This document shows positions 35,056 to 43,257 of a DNA stretch of 64,000 bases, piece after piece. A model generated the notes under the pieces. It was not told where the DNA came from. It ran no database searches and saw only the letters and a list, made by a program, of their open reading frames with translations. Source of the DNA: an uncultured Acetobacteraceae bacterium. GTDB lineage: Bacteria; Pseudomonadota; Alphaproteobacteria; Acetobacterales; Acetobacteraceae. The translations under genes were made by a program, and so were the position numbers. The stretch is from the NCBI GenBank assembly GCA_903895595.1, contig CAITUP010000031.1:1-64000 (forward strand). The letters are read 5' to 3'. How positions within the stretch are numbered: the first letter of the stretch is position 1; each line of letters opens with the position of its first letter.

Positions 35056-36642
35056 CTATTTATCCAGCCAAATCGTAGCCAAATCCTGATTGATGTATTG
35101 GCTGGGGCTGATTTTCCAGCCCTTAACGTACGACTGATACGGAATGATCCGGTACCACCAGAGCGTCACCATCGTGTGGGCCGCGGTATCCAGTGTGTAG
35201 GTGTCGAATTCCCGCATCAAGGCCCGCTGCTTCGCCGGGTCCTGTTCACGCAGCATCCGGTTGTACAAATCGACCTGAATCTGATCCTCGTACCCGTTGT
35301 AATTCTGCGCGGACACGTTACCCGGCAGGAATTTCTGCACATCCAGCAGCGGGTTTACGACACTTTGGCAATTGGCTTCGGAGATCGCCTCGTACTGCCC
35401 GGTCCGCATCGCATCCATCCAGGGCCCGGTCGGCACGACCTTTTGCGAAACCTTCAGACCGATCTTGGACCATTCGTCGATCACCCAATTTGCGATGTAT
35501 TTGAACGGTTGATCGGTGTTGCGGCTGATCAGTTCGAAGCTCAGATTTTCCGCGCCTGCCTCTTTCAGCAGCCGCCGAGCCTCGGCGCGGGATTTGTCGA
35601 TATCGGGCCAGAAGCCGGCGATCTTCTCCAATTCCGCGTTGGTCGGCGCCAGCGGCGACCCGGGAAACACGACCCCGCCGACGGTACGGACATTGGCGAC
35701 CTTCGACAGCGCCGGTGCGCCATGCCATTGGTCGATGGCCAGCGCCAGCGCACGCCGAACACGCACGTCGTCGAATGGTTTCCTTTTGTGGTTCAATGTT
35801 AGAACGTCGGCGCAGTTCCAGTCGCTGGTTTGCACTTCGATCCTGTCGCCGTCGGCTTTTTTCAGCTGTTCCACCGCCGACGGCGGTAATCCCCGAAATT
35901 CTATCGCCGCTCGGTCCGCTCGGATCGCATCGACTCGCGTGGATTCCTTCGGCGCGAAAATCGCGGTAAATCCGTCGAGATACGGCAGTCCCTTGTGGTA
36001 ATAATCCGGGTTGCGCACGCCCCGGATCGCTTGCCCGCTCTCATACTCGGTGAATTTGAACGGGCCGGAGCCCATGATGTTCTTTTCGTACCAGTGCGGG
36101 TCTTTTCGGAGGATATCCGCCTTGTAGATGTAAGAATAGGCGTCCGCCAATGCAGGCAAAAACGCGTCGGTCGCGAATTTCAGCTTGAACACGACGGTGT
36201 TGGCATCGGGCGCGGTGACGGTGTCCACCATCGTGTAAGTGCCCTCCCGAGCACTGAGGACGCCGACGGGGGGGTGAACGATGTAGGCCCAGCTTGTCGC
36301 GACGTCGTCGGCGGTCAGCTTCGAACCGTCGTGCCATTTCGCGTCGTCCCGGATTTTGAACGTCCAGATTTTGCCCTCGTCGGTCGGTTTCGGCATTGCG
36401 GTGCAAAGATCGCAGACGAAATCGTCGGATGACGATGGATTATCAGGGTTGATCCGGATCAGCACGCTGTAGAACGGCGCCGTCGCATGCACGGTGGCGT
36501 AGGTTGTTTCGCGGTGGCCGTCGAAGCTCGGGGGGCTGTCGGCCGGGATCATATAGGTCAGCGTTCCCCCGCGCTTCGGGGCCTCCGCGGCAACGGCCGG
36601 CAGTGCCAGAGCCAACCCGAATCCGAACAGCAGCCGGCGCAT
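35056..36642 (-). CDS. Peptide-type substrate-binding protein, tandem copy 3
   Basis: A 528-residue paralogue with signal peptide MRRLLFGFGLALALPAVAA. It has PKRGGTLTYMIPADSPPSFD, FVCDLCTAMPKPTDEG, AKWHDGSKLTADDVATSW and QSYVKGWKISPSQYINQDLA. Conserved cysteines recur (CDLC, DWNCAD, EANCQ). Differences from copy 2 cluster in the ligand-contact part (HKGLPYLDGFTAIFAPKEST is kept; flanking residues vary), which would fit different ligands. It is 8 nt downstream of copy 4. Confidence 0.95.
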   Translation of the reverse strand: MRRLLFGFGLALALPAVAAEAPKRGGTLTYMIPADSPPSFDGHRETTYATVHATAPFYSVLIRINPDNPSSSDDFVCDLCTAMPKPTDEGKIWTFKIRDDAKWHDGSKLTADDVATSWAYIVHPPVGVLSAREGTYTMVDTVTAPDANTVVFKLKFATDAFLPALADAYSYIYKADILRKDPHWYEKNIMGSGPFKFTEYESGQAIRGVRNPDYYHKGLPYLDGFTAIFAPKESTRVDAIRADRAAIEFRGLPPSAVEQLKKADGDRIEVQTSDWNCADVLTLNHKRKPFDDVRVRRALALAIDQWHGAPALSKVANVRTVGGVVFPGSPLAPTNAELEKIAGFWPDIDKSRAEARRLLKEAGAENLSFELISRNTDQPFKYIANWVIDEWSKIGLKVSQKVVPTGPWMDAMRTGQYEAISEANCQSVVNPLLDVQKFLPGNVSAQNYNGYEDQIQVDLYNRMLREQDPAKQRALMREFDTYTLDTAAHTMVTLWWYRIIPYQSYVKGWKISPSQYINQDLATIWLDK

Positions 36643-36650
36643 CGTTCCCC

Positions 36651-38255
36651 CTATTTATCCAACCAAATCGTCGCCAAATCCTGGTTCACATAATGGCTCG
36701 GGCTGATCTTCCAGCCTTTCACGTAGGAACGCATCGGAACGATCCGCTCCCACCAAGGCATCATGATCGCGTGCGCCTGAGTATCGAGCACATAAGTCTC
36801 GTATTCCCGCATCACCGCCCGCTGCTTTACCGGATCGGTTTCGTGCAGCATCGCCTGATACAGGTCGATGTCCTTCTGATCCTCATAATTCCCGTAGTTT
36901 TCCGAATAGACCGAGTGCGGCAGCTGCTTGCCCACATCCATCGCCGGATTGACCAAGCCCTGGCAGTTGAAATCCACGGTCACGTCAAACGCGTTGTTGC
37001 GCAGACCGTCGAAGAACGGTCCGGTCGGCAGCACCTTCTGCGTGACTTTCAGCCCGACCTTGGACCATTCGTCGATCACCCAGGCGGCGATATATTTATA
37101 CGGCTGCTCAACGTTGCGGTTCATCAGTTCGAACGACAAGCCTTCCGCGCCCGCCTCTTTCAGCAGCCGCTTTGCCTCGGCGCGGGATTTCTCGATATCC
37201 GGCCAATACCCGACGATTTTTTGCAATTCGTCCTTCGTCGCGGCCATCGGCGAGCCAGGGAACACAATCCCGCCAACAGTGCGGATGTTCGCGATGCGCG
37301 ACAGGCCCACGGCCCCGTGCCACTGATCGATCGCCAAAGCCAAGGCCCGCCGCACGCGCACATCGTCGAAAGGCTTTTTCTGGTGATTAGCCGTGATGAT
37401 GTTCACGCAGTTCCAGTCGCCGGTTTGCACCGTGATTTTATCGCCGAGTTCCTTCACCAACTGATCGCGCGCCGACGGTGGCAATCCGCGGAATTCCATG
37501 GCGGCCCGGTCGCCGCGGATGGCCTCGATTTCCACTGCTTGCTTGGGCGCGAAAATGCCGGTGAACCCATCCAGATGCGGCAGGCCTTTGCGGAAATAGT
37601 CCGGATTGCGCTCGCCGCTGATGGATTGCCCGATCTGGTAATCCTTGAATTTGAACGGGCCGGAGCCCATCACGTTCCGCTCATACCAGTGCGGGTCTTT
37701 CTCCAGGATTTCTTTCTTGTAGATATACGCGAAGGGATCGCCCAAGGCCGGCAGAAACGCGGAGGTCGCGAATTTCAGCTTGAACACCACAGTGCTGGCG
37801 TCCGGCGCCTCCACCGTATCGATCATGACGAAATACGGCGCGCGCGCCGACAGCACGCCCGGGCTGGGACGCACCAGTTCCTGCCAGGATTTCGCGACAT
37901 CGAAGGCCGTCAGTACCGACCCGTCGTGCCATTTCACGCCGTCGCGGATCTTGAACGTCCAGGTCTTGCCCGCATCCGTCGGCTTCGGCATTTCGGTGCA
38001 AAGATCGCACACGAAATCGTCGGGAGACGCCGGATTATCCGGATTGATGCGGATCAGCACGCTGTAAAACGGCGCTGTCGCATGCACCGTCGCATAAGTC
38101 GTCTCCCGGTGCGCATCCAGGCTGGGCGGCGCATCCGCGGGAATCATGAAGGTAAATTGCCCGCCGTCCTTCACCGTTTCCGCCGTTGCCGGCAACGCAA
38201 AAGCCGCCAACGCCAACGCGAACAACCCGGAACGGATCATGGTGATACCCTTCAT
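36651..38255 (-). CDS. Peptide-type substrate-binding protein, tandem copy 4
   Basis: A 534-residue paralogue and the first binding protein in the operon. The signal peptide is MIRSGLFALALAAFALPATA, preceded by an optional MKGIT; both ATG codons have purine-rich upstream sequence. Shared segments are FVCDLCTEMPKPTDAG, VKWHDGSVLTAFDVAKSWQE and VKGWKISPSHYVNQDLATIW; the cysteines are CDLC, DWNCVN, DFNCQ. It starts 2 nt from the end of the DppF-like ATPase gene. Four binding proteins served by one permease/ATPase set suggest several related ligands share one channel. Confidence 0.94.
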   Translation of the reverse strand: MKGITMIRSGLFALALAAFALPATAETVKDGGQFTFMIPADAPPSLDAHRETTYATVHATAPFYSVLIRINPDNPASPDDFVCDLCTEMPKPTDAGKTWTFKIRDGVKWHDGSVLTAFDVAKSWQELVRPSPGVLSARAPYFVMIDTVEAPDASTVVFKLKFATSAFLPALGDPFAYIYKKEILEKDPHWYERNVMGSGPFKFKDYQIGQSISGERNPDYFRKGLPHLDGFTGIFAPKQAVEIEAIRGDRAAMEFRGLPPSARDQLVKELGDKITVQTGDWNCVNIITANHQKKPFDDVRVRRALALAIDQWHGAVGLSRIANIRTVGGIVFPGSPMAATKDELQKIVGYWPDIEKSRAEAKRLLKEAGAEGLSFELMNRNVEQPYKYIAAWVIDEWSKVGLKVTQKVLPTGPFFDGLRNNAFDVTVDFNCQGLVNPAMDVGKQLPHSVYSENYGNYEDQKDIDLYQAMLHETDPVKQRAVMREYETYVLDTQAHAIMMPWWERIVPMRSYVKGWKISPSHYVNQDLATIWLDK

Positions 38256-38256
38256 G

Positions 38257-39234
38257 TTAAACCTCGGTACAGGCGACGAAATGGCCGGGCCGCGTCTCGC
38301 GCGTTTCCGGTCGGCTAACTTTGCAGCTTGCCACGGCGGACGGGCAACGCGGATGGAACACGCAGCCTGACGGCGGATTGATCGGGCTCGGCACTTCGCC
38401 CTGCACCGGCCGAAATACGCGCCCTTGCTCCACCAAAGGATCGGGCACCGGAACGGCGGCCAGCAGCGCCTTGGTGTAGGGATGTTGCGGATTGTCGAAC
38501 AACTCGTCGCTGTCGGCCAATTCGACGATTCGGCCCAGATACATTACCGCCACCCGCTGGCATAAATGCCGGACGACCGAAAGATCGTGCGCGATGAACA
38601 GATATGTCAGGCCGAATTTCTCGCGCAAATCCTCCAGCAGGTTGATCACCTGCGCTTGGATCGACACGTCCAGCGCGGACACCGGCTCATCGCAGACGAT
38701 GAACTCGGGGTTCATCGCCAAAGCACGCGCAATGCCTACGCGCTGGCGCTGACCGCCGGACATTTCGTGCGGATAGCGGTCGGCAAAACCGGCATTCAGG
38801 CCGCATGTGGTCAGCAGTTCCAACACCCGAGCCTGGCGTTTGGCGGCGTCGGGTTCGATCCCATGCACTTTCATGGGTTCGGCGATGATCTGGCCGATCT
38901 TCATGCGGGGATTTAACGAGCTGAACGGGTCCTGGAAGATCACCTGGATCTTTTGCCGCAGCTTCACCATCTCCCGCTGGCCCAACGATGCGATATCGAC
39001 GCCGTCGTAGACGATCGATCCGGCGGTGGGATTCTCCAGGCGCAGAATGCAACGGCCGGTCGTGGTTTTGCCGCACCCGGACTCGCCCACCAGTCCCAAG
39101 GTTTCGCCCCGTCCGACGGTGAAATCCACCCCGTCCACGGCTTTCACTTCGCCCACGGTGCGCCGCGTCACGATCCCCTCGGTGATGGGGAAGTGCATGC
39201 GCAGGCCTTTGACTTCCAGCAGCGGTGTCGTCAT
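38257..39234 (-). CDS. Peptide-type ABC transporter ATPase (DppF-like)
   Basis: A 325-residue ATPase. Walker A is [17 protein letters not shown], signature [19 protein letters not shown], Walker [21 protein letters not shown], switch [20 protein letters not shown]. The C-terminal extension [20 protein letters not shown] is the oligopeptide-transporter Cys-rich tail known in this family to bind an iron-sulfur cluster in some members. ATG 39234 overlaps the stop of the DppD-like gene by four bases (ATGA); the track's extra 33 residues are rejected. Confidence 0.95.
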   Translation of the reverse strand: MTTPLLEVKGLRMHFPITEGIVTRRTVGEVKAVDGVDFTVGRGETLGLVGESGCGKTTTGRCILRLENPTAGSIVYDGVDIASLGQREMVKLRQKIQVIFQDPFSSLNPRMKIGQIIAEPMKVHGIEPDAAKRQARVLELLTTCGLNAGFADRYPHEMSGGQRQRVGIARALAMNPEFIVCDEPVSALDVSIQAQVINLLEDLREKFGLTYLFIAHDLSVVRHLCQRVAVMYLGRIVELADSDELFDNPQHPYTKALLAAVPVPDPLVEQGRVFRPVQGEVPSPINPPSGCVFHPRCPSAVASCKVSRPETRETRPGHFVACTEV

Positions 39235-40229
39235 GCGGCTTGATCCGTCGCGGTAAATTCCCCGGCGCGGAAGCACGCGGCGAAATGGTCGCCGTCTCCG
39301 GCACGTTGCAGAACTGGCCGAGACCCGGCGCACGCGTCCACCGCGAAACGGCAGCGCGGCCTGAAGGCGCAGCCGGCGTCCAAACGGGTCAGATCGGGCG
39401 GTTGCCCTTCCACCGGTTCCAGACGCGCCTGCCGAGGTCGGTCCAGACGCGGCACGGAACGGAGCAAGGCGATCGTGTAGGGATGTCGAGGGTCATGGTA
39501 GATCGCGGCAGCCGAACCGCTTTCCACGATCCGTCCGGCATACATGACATTCACCCGCGTGGCGTAGCGCGCGACGATGCCGAGATTATGGGTGATAACG
39601 ATCAGCGCGATGTTCAGCCGCTGCGTCAGTTCCTTCATCAGCTCCAGAATTTGCGCCTGGATGGTGACGTCCAGCGCCGTCGTGGGCTCATCCGCGATGA
39701 TCAGCTTTGGGTCGCAGGCCAAGGCGATGGCGATCATGACGCGCTGGCGCATGCCGCCGGACAGCTGATGCGGATACTGCTGCAAACGGCGCCCGGCGTC
39801 GGCGATGCCGACCAGCCGCAGCAGGTCCATCGCCCGTTCCACCGCCTGCGCGCGCGTGGCAGCGCGATGCTGCTCCAGCGTTTCGGTCAGCTGGCGTTCG
39901 ATGGTCAGCACCGGGTTCAGCGAGGTCATCGGCTCCTGGAAGATCATGCCGATCTGGCTGCCGCGCAGCCGGCGCATTTCCTCTTCCGACAGCTTCAGCA
40001 GGTCGCGCCCGTCGAACAGCACTTCGCCCGCCGTGATCCGCCCTGGCGGGTCGGGGATCAGGCGCAGAATGGACATGGCACCGACGGATTTGCCTGAGCC
40101 GCTTTCGCCGACGATCGCGACTGTCTCGCCGGCGTTAACGGTGTAGCTGATCCCGTCGACAGCCCGCACGATGCCCGCACCCGTCCGAAATTCGGTGTGC
40201 AGTCCGCGGATGTCGAGGAGTGGTCGCAA
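39231..40229 (-). CDS. Peptide-type ABC transporter ATPase (DppD-like)
   Basis: A 332-residue ATPase and the first gene of the operon. Walker [21 protein letters not shown], signature [20 protein letters not shown], Walker [21 protein letters not shown], switch [20 protein letters not shown], and C-terminal [20 protein letters not shown]. No ATG fits; the best start is a TTG at 40229 with GGGAGGGG just upstream, giving the usual family length. The 53 residues before it in the track look non-coding. Confidence 0.9.
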   Translation of the reverse strand: MRPLLDIRGLHTEFRTGAGIVRAVDGISYTVNAGETVAIVGESGSGKSVGAMSILRLIPDPPGRITAGEVLFDGRDLLKLSEEEMRRLRGSQIGMIFQEPMTSLNPVLTIERQLTETLEQHRAATRAQAVERAMDLLRLVGIADAGRRLQQYPHQLSGGMRQRVMIAIALACDPKLIIADEPTTALDVTIQAQILELMKELTQRLNIALIVITHNLGIVARYATRVNVMYAGRIVESGSAAAIYHDPRHPYTIALLRSVPRLDRPRQARLEPVEGQPPDLTRLDAGCAFRPRCRFAVDACAGSRPVLQRAGDGDHFAACFRAGEFTATDQAA

Positions 40230-40300
40230 AGTCCCCTCCCGAACGTTTGCCTGTGAAGCCCTGATTGGTTCTTGTGTTGCGCCTCCGTAGAGGAGGGCTG

Positions 40301-40389
40301 GTCCCGGTGTCAACGCGCCGTTTGACCGGCCGAGGCGGTCAGGCTGCCGCCACCAGCGCGACCCCCGCACAGATCGGCGCCACCGCACC
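40301..40389. repeat. Direct repeat copy A (partial copy of SMR-gene 3' end)
   Basis: About 89 bp that match 41067-41155. The first 41 bases differ at one position and the remainder at roughly one in five. Read on the minus strand it ends in PICAGVALVAAA-stop, a degenerate echo of the SMR-type protein's LICAGVVLLAVA-stop. The 387-base gap 40230-40616 holds nothing else I can support. Confidence 0.7.
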
Positions 40390-40616
40390 TGAAGCGCCCG
40401 AGGTGCGCGGTCGAGAGGCGATCTGCATCCCGGTGCCGACTATAAGCGCGTGAGCGGCGAATCCCGCGATGAAGGGAGCGTCGATGTTGCCCGCCCTTGG
40501 GCCCTCGGGCTATCGTCCGCCAATGCATTACGAATGAGCCGGGCCTATGAGGGCCATCGACAACGAACACAGCTTCGCCGGGTATGATCGGCGCGGGAAC
40601 GAGAAAGGGGCGATCG

Positions 40617-40982
40617 ATGCGGCGTTTCGCGATGGCAGCGGCACTATTGTTAACGATGATGGTGCCGGCTCTGGCGCAATATCCAGGCGAATGGGTGCTG
40701 GGTCAGTACCAGGGTGGTCGCTATTGGTTTCCAGGCATCGTCGCCGCCAGCGGCAATGGTAAGGTCACGATCCGCTACGATGACGGCACGCGCGAGACGC
40801 TGTCGCCCGAGCGTGTTCGGCTTTATGACTGGAAGGCGGGTTCGCGTATCGAATGTCGCTGGAAGAACGGCGGCGACTGGTATGCCGGTCGCGTCGTATT
40901 TCTCGACAAGGCGACGCTGCACATCAAATACGACGATGGCGATTTCGAGAAGACATCGACCGGGCGCTGCCGGTCGAACTAA
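40617..40982 (+). CDS. Small secreted Tudor/Agenet-like domain protein
   Basis: A 121-residue protein with a clear signal peptide (MRRFAMAAALLLTMMVPALA, cut before QYPGEW). The mature 100 residues hold two repeats of a Tudor-like beta-barrel pattern: YQGGRYWFPGIVAASGNGKV followed by VTIRYDDGTRETL, and WKNGGDWYAGRVVFLDKATL followed by HIKYDDGDFEKT. The W/Y-x-G-x-V...I-x-Y-D-D-G pattern is what Agenet/Tudor folds show in eukaryotes, but secreted bacterial versions have no known function. ATG 40617 has AAAGGGG 7 nt upstream; the track start lies 33 nt earlier. It stands alone. Confidence 0.75.
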   Translation: MRRFAMAAALLLTMMVPALAQYPGEWVLGQYQGGRYWFPGIVAASGNGKVTIRYDDGTRETLSPERVRLYDWKAGSRIECRWKNGGDWYAGRVVFLDKATLHIKYDDGDFEKTSTGRCRSN

Positions 40983-41066
40983 GGCAACGTCGCGTTTCCG
41001 GCCGATGAGGCAAAACGACCCCGCGCCCTTTCCCGCCAAGGGATTTCCCACGCCAGGGGGCGTTCG

Positions 41067-41155
41067 GTCCCGGTGTCAACGCGCCGTTTGACCGGCCGGG
41101 GCGGTCAGGCCACCGCCAGCAGTACGACCCCCGCGCAGATCAGTGCCGCCGCGCC
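41067..41155. repeat. Direct repeat copy B (includes SMR-gene 3' end and hairpin)
   Basis: The intact partner of the repeat at 40301. It covers the last 51 bases of the SMR-type gene plus 38 downstream bases. A stem TGACCG/CGGTCA (41089-41094 with 41102-41107) includes the stop codon and could act as a weak terminator for the minus-strand operon. Confidence 0.7.
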
Positions 41156-41434
41156 CAGGTGCATCGGGCCCAGCGGCTCCTCGAACGCGAAGTGGCCGAT
41201 CAGCATGGCGGCGACATATGACACGGCGGTGCAGGGCAGGGCGACCGACATCGGGATGCGGCGCAAGGCCACGATATAGAGAATCGCCGCCCCGCCGTAC
41301 AGCACAAGCCCGGCCATTGTGCGGATGTCCAGCAGCTGCGCCACGAAGTTCGGCGCGGCGGCGCCCGCTTTCAGCAGCGTCTGTCCGCCCATGCTGGTGG
41401 CGATGGCGACCGCCAGAACCGCCCAATAGGCCAT
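41105..41434 (-). CDS. SMR/EamA-like small transporter (ArnE-type flippase candidate)
   Basis: A 109-residue protein with four predicted membrane helices: MAYWAVLAVAIATSMGGQTL, TMAGLVLYGGAAILYIVALR, SVALPCTAVSYVAAMLIGHF and LGAAALICAGVVLLAVA. The Y-x-x-A-L-x-x-I-P-x-S-x-A sequence is the SMR-family core. The ATG overlaps the glycosyltransferase stop as TGATG. In Arn-type clusters a protein of this kind with the GT2 enzyme flips a polyprenyl-linked sugar. Context therefore favours a lipid-sugar flippase over drug efflux, by inference. Confidence 0.82.
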   Translation of the reverse strand: MAYWAVLAVAIATSMGGQTLLKAGAAAPNFVAQLLDIRTMAGLVLYGGAAILYIVALRRIPMSVALPCTAVSYVAAMLIGHFAFEEPLGPMHLGAAALICAGVVLLAVA

Positions 41435-42390
41435 CACGACGCCTCATCCTCCGCCGCTCGGTTGCGGGAAATCAGGCGCACCGTCCCCTGCGGCTTGCCG
41501 TTGGCCGATAGGAAGGTGCGCCCGACATATTCGCCCAACACGCCCAGAATCATCGATTGGACTCCGCCGACCAGCAGGATGACGACCATGGTGGACGCGT
41601 AGCCGGAAGGCGTCCCCCGCACCACCAACGCCTCGATAATGGTCAGCGCGGCCCCGATCGCGCCCAGGGTCGCCATGCCGATCCCCAGGAACGTCGCCAT
41701 CCGCAGTGGCGCGAGGGAAAAACTGGTCGCGAGGTTCAACCACAGCCGCACCAGCCGGGTCAGGGTGTAGTTCGAGCGCCCCTCGGCTCGGGGAAGGTGC
41801 CGGACCTCGATGCTGTCGATGCGCTGGGTGACCTCCATGATCAGCCCGTCCACATAGGGGTAGGGGCCGGTGTAGCGGGTCACCGATTGGACGACCAACC
41901 GCGCCATGCAGCGGAACGACGACAGATAAAGGCCCTTCGGCTTGTCCAGCAGCCGGTCGGCGACGGCGTTGGCGAAGCGGCTGCCGATGTTGCGCCACAG
42001 CGCGTGCTTCTTGCTGGCGTAGCGGGTGTAGACGACATCCCAGCGGCCGTTGCGGGCGTGGTCGTACAGGCGCACCACTTCCTCGGGCGGGTTCTGTAGA
42101 TCGTCGTCCATCGTGATCACGTAGTCGCCGCGCGCTCGGCGGAGGCCGGTCATCACGGCGTTATGCTCGCCGTAGTTGCGGGCATGCTCGATATAGATCA
42201 GCGGCACGGTCGCGGTGCCCAACAGAGCCTGACAGACCTCGGCGGAGTTATCCGGGCTGCCGTCGTTGACCAGGATGATTTCCATCCCGCCCTCGGGCTT
42301 TAATGCCGACAGTTCCGCGACCAGCTGGCCGACGGTGTTGGCGCCGCGATAGACGGGAACGACGATGCTCAGGCCGGGATGGTCGGTCAT
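41434..42390 (-). CDS. Polyisoprenyl-phosphate glycosyltransferase, GT2 family
   Basis: A 318-residue membrane glycosyltransferase of the ArnC/GtrB/DPM1 type. The catalytic domain begins LSIVVPVYRGANTVGQLVAE; the metal-binding motif is VITMDDDLQNPPEEVVRLYD; R-S-N-Y (AEGRSNYTLTRLVRLWLN) precedes two C-terminal membrane helices (LGIGMATLGAIGAALTII and TMVVILLVGGVQSMILGVLG). It is expected to transfer a sugar to undecaprenyl phosphate. Its ATG at 42390 overlaps the methyltransferase stop as ATGA. The 822-residue track ORF merely joins it to out-of-frame upstream sequence. Confidence 0.92.
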   Translation of the reverse strand: MTDHPGLSIVVPVYRGANTVGQLVAELSALKPEGGMEIILVNDGSPDNSAEVCQALLGTATVPLIYIEHARNYGEHNAVMTGLRRARGDYVITMDDDLQNPPEEVVRLYDHARNGRWDVVYTRYASKKHALWRNIGSRFANAVADRLLDKPKGLYLSSFRCMARLVVQSVTRYTGPYPYVDGLIMEVTQRIDSIEVRHLPRAEGRSNYTLTRLVRLWLNLATSFSLAPLRMATFLGIGMATLGAIGAALTIIEALVVRGTPSGYASTMVVILLVGGVQSMILGVLGEYVGRTFLSANGKPQGTVRLISRNRAAEDEAS

Positions 42391-43097
42391 GGTTTCTCCG
42401 CGATCGCCAGCACCGATCCTCCGAAGGGCAGGGGCGGCAAGCGTCGTTCGAGCTGGGTGATGCCATGCAATGTGGCATCGAGCCATGGCGGAAACGGGGC
42501 AACGTCGGAGTCCGCGTCGCCCCGGGCGAGGATTTTGCGCTGCAGGATCATGAGCGGGAGCAGGAGGCTGTTCCAATACCGGGTCCGGATATTGTTGAAC
42601 CCGGCGCCGCGGAGCATGCACGCCGTCTGCGCCGCTGTCTGTCGGCGAACGTTGTGGACCCGATGGTCGTGCGCGGACAGCAGCCACATATAGGCCGGCA
42701 TGTTCAGCACCAGCCGCCCTCCCGGTTTCAGCACCCGCCGCAGTTCGGCCAACGCTTGGGCCGGATCGACAGCCGCGTGACAGAGCACATCGGCGGACAT
42801 GGCGGCATCGAAGCTGGCATCCGCGAAAGGCAGTGCGTTGACGCTCCCCCGCGCGACGGGGGTTTGGGCCTTGGCGGCGGCGCGGGGGGCGGCTTGGGCG
42901 GACCACTCGACACCGATGGTGCGTAGGTCGGGCCGGTGGGTGCGCAGATGCTTGAGGAACCCGCCGGTGCCGCAGCCGGCGTCCAGGACGGCGCCCTCGA
43001 TCCCCGCCAACGCCGCACGCAGCCGAACATGCAGGGCGCGATACCACCACATGCCGTCCTCGGCTTCGTCCATCAGGGCATATTCGGCTGGCTCCAT
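42387..43097 (-). CDS. Class I SAM-dependent methyltransferase
   Basis: A 236-residue methyltransferase. SAM-binding motif I is AVLDAGCGTGGFLKHLRTH; motif II covers ALPFADASFDAAMSADVLCH; motif III is RVLKPGGRLVLNMPAYMWLL. The segment MLRGAGFNNIRTRYWNSLLL looks membrane-facing, and such enzymes near GT2/flippase genes often modify lipid-linked sugars. I start at ATG 43097 (MEPAEYALMDEAEDGMWWY), which fits the family; the track's 78 extra residues lie in the intergenic region. First gene of the three-gene operon, divergent from metW. Confidence 0.88.
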   Translation of the reverse strand: MEPAEYALMDEAEDGMWWYRALHVRLRAALAGIEGAVLDAGCGTGGFLKHLRTHRPDLRTIGVEWSAQAAPRAAAKAQTPVARGSVNALPFADASFDAAMSADVLCHAAVDPAQALAELRRVLKPGGRLVLNMPAYMWLLSAHDHRVHNVRRQTAAQTACMLRGAGFNNIRTRYWNSLLLPLMILQRKILARGDADSDVAPFPPWLDATLHGITQLERRLPPLPFGGSVLAIAEKP

Positions 43098-43257
43098 GGC
43101 GGCGGTGCTTGCCTTGGCGAGGGGCCGGCCGCAAGGGCGATTTGTTCGCCGGCCTGCCCGACCTTGACCCGGCGCGCCCCAGTCGCGACAACAAGCCTGC
43201 CTCGCGCAAGGCCGGTCCGGGACCTCCGCCGGCCTTTTCCCCAACCCGGACCCAAGC

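Noticed and set aside
31852-38255. Long-period repeats that might suggest a CRISPR or assembly artefact
   Set aside because: The repeated units are full-length diverged genes of about 1.6 kb, not short repeats with spacers, and they differ at many positions.
36504-38318. A 604-residue plus-strand ORF opposite binding-protein copy 4 (with similar ones of 545 residues at 33441 and 458 at 31882)
   Set aside because: These are antisense shadows of GC-rich coding sequence. The minus-strand frames encode a recognised family with signal peptides, while these are His/Arg/Asp-rich with no family features. That the shadows look alike merely reflects that the real genes are paralogues.
43098-43257. An open stretch before metW that reads as a possible protein tail
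   Set aside because: It has no start codon, no family resemblance and sits in a divergent spacer. I treat it as intergenic.
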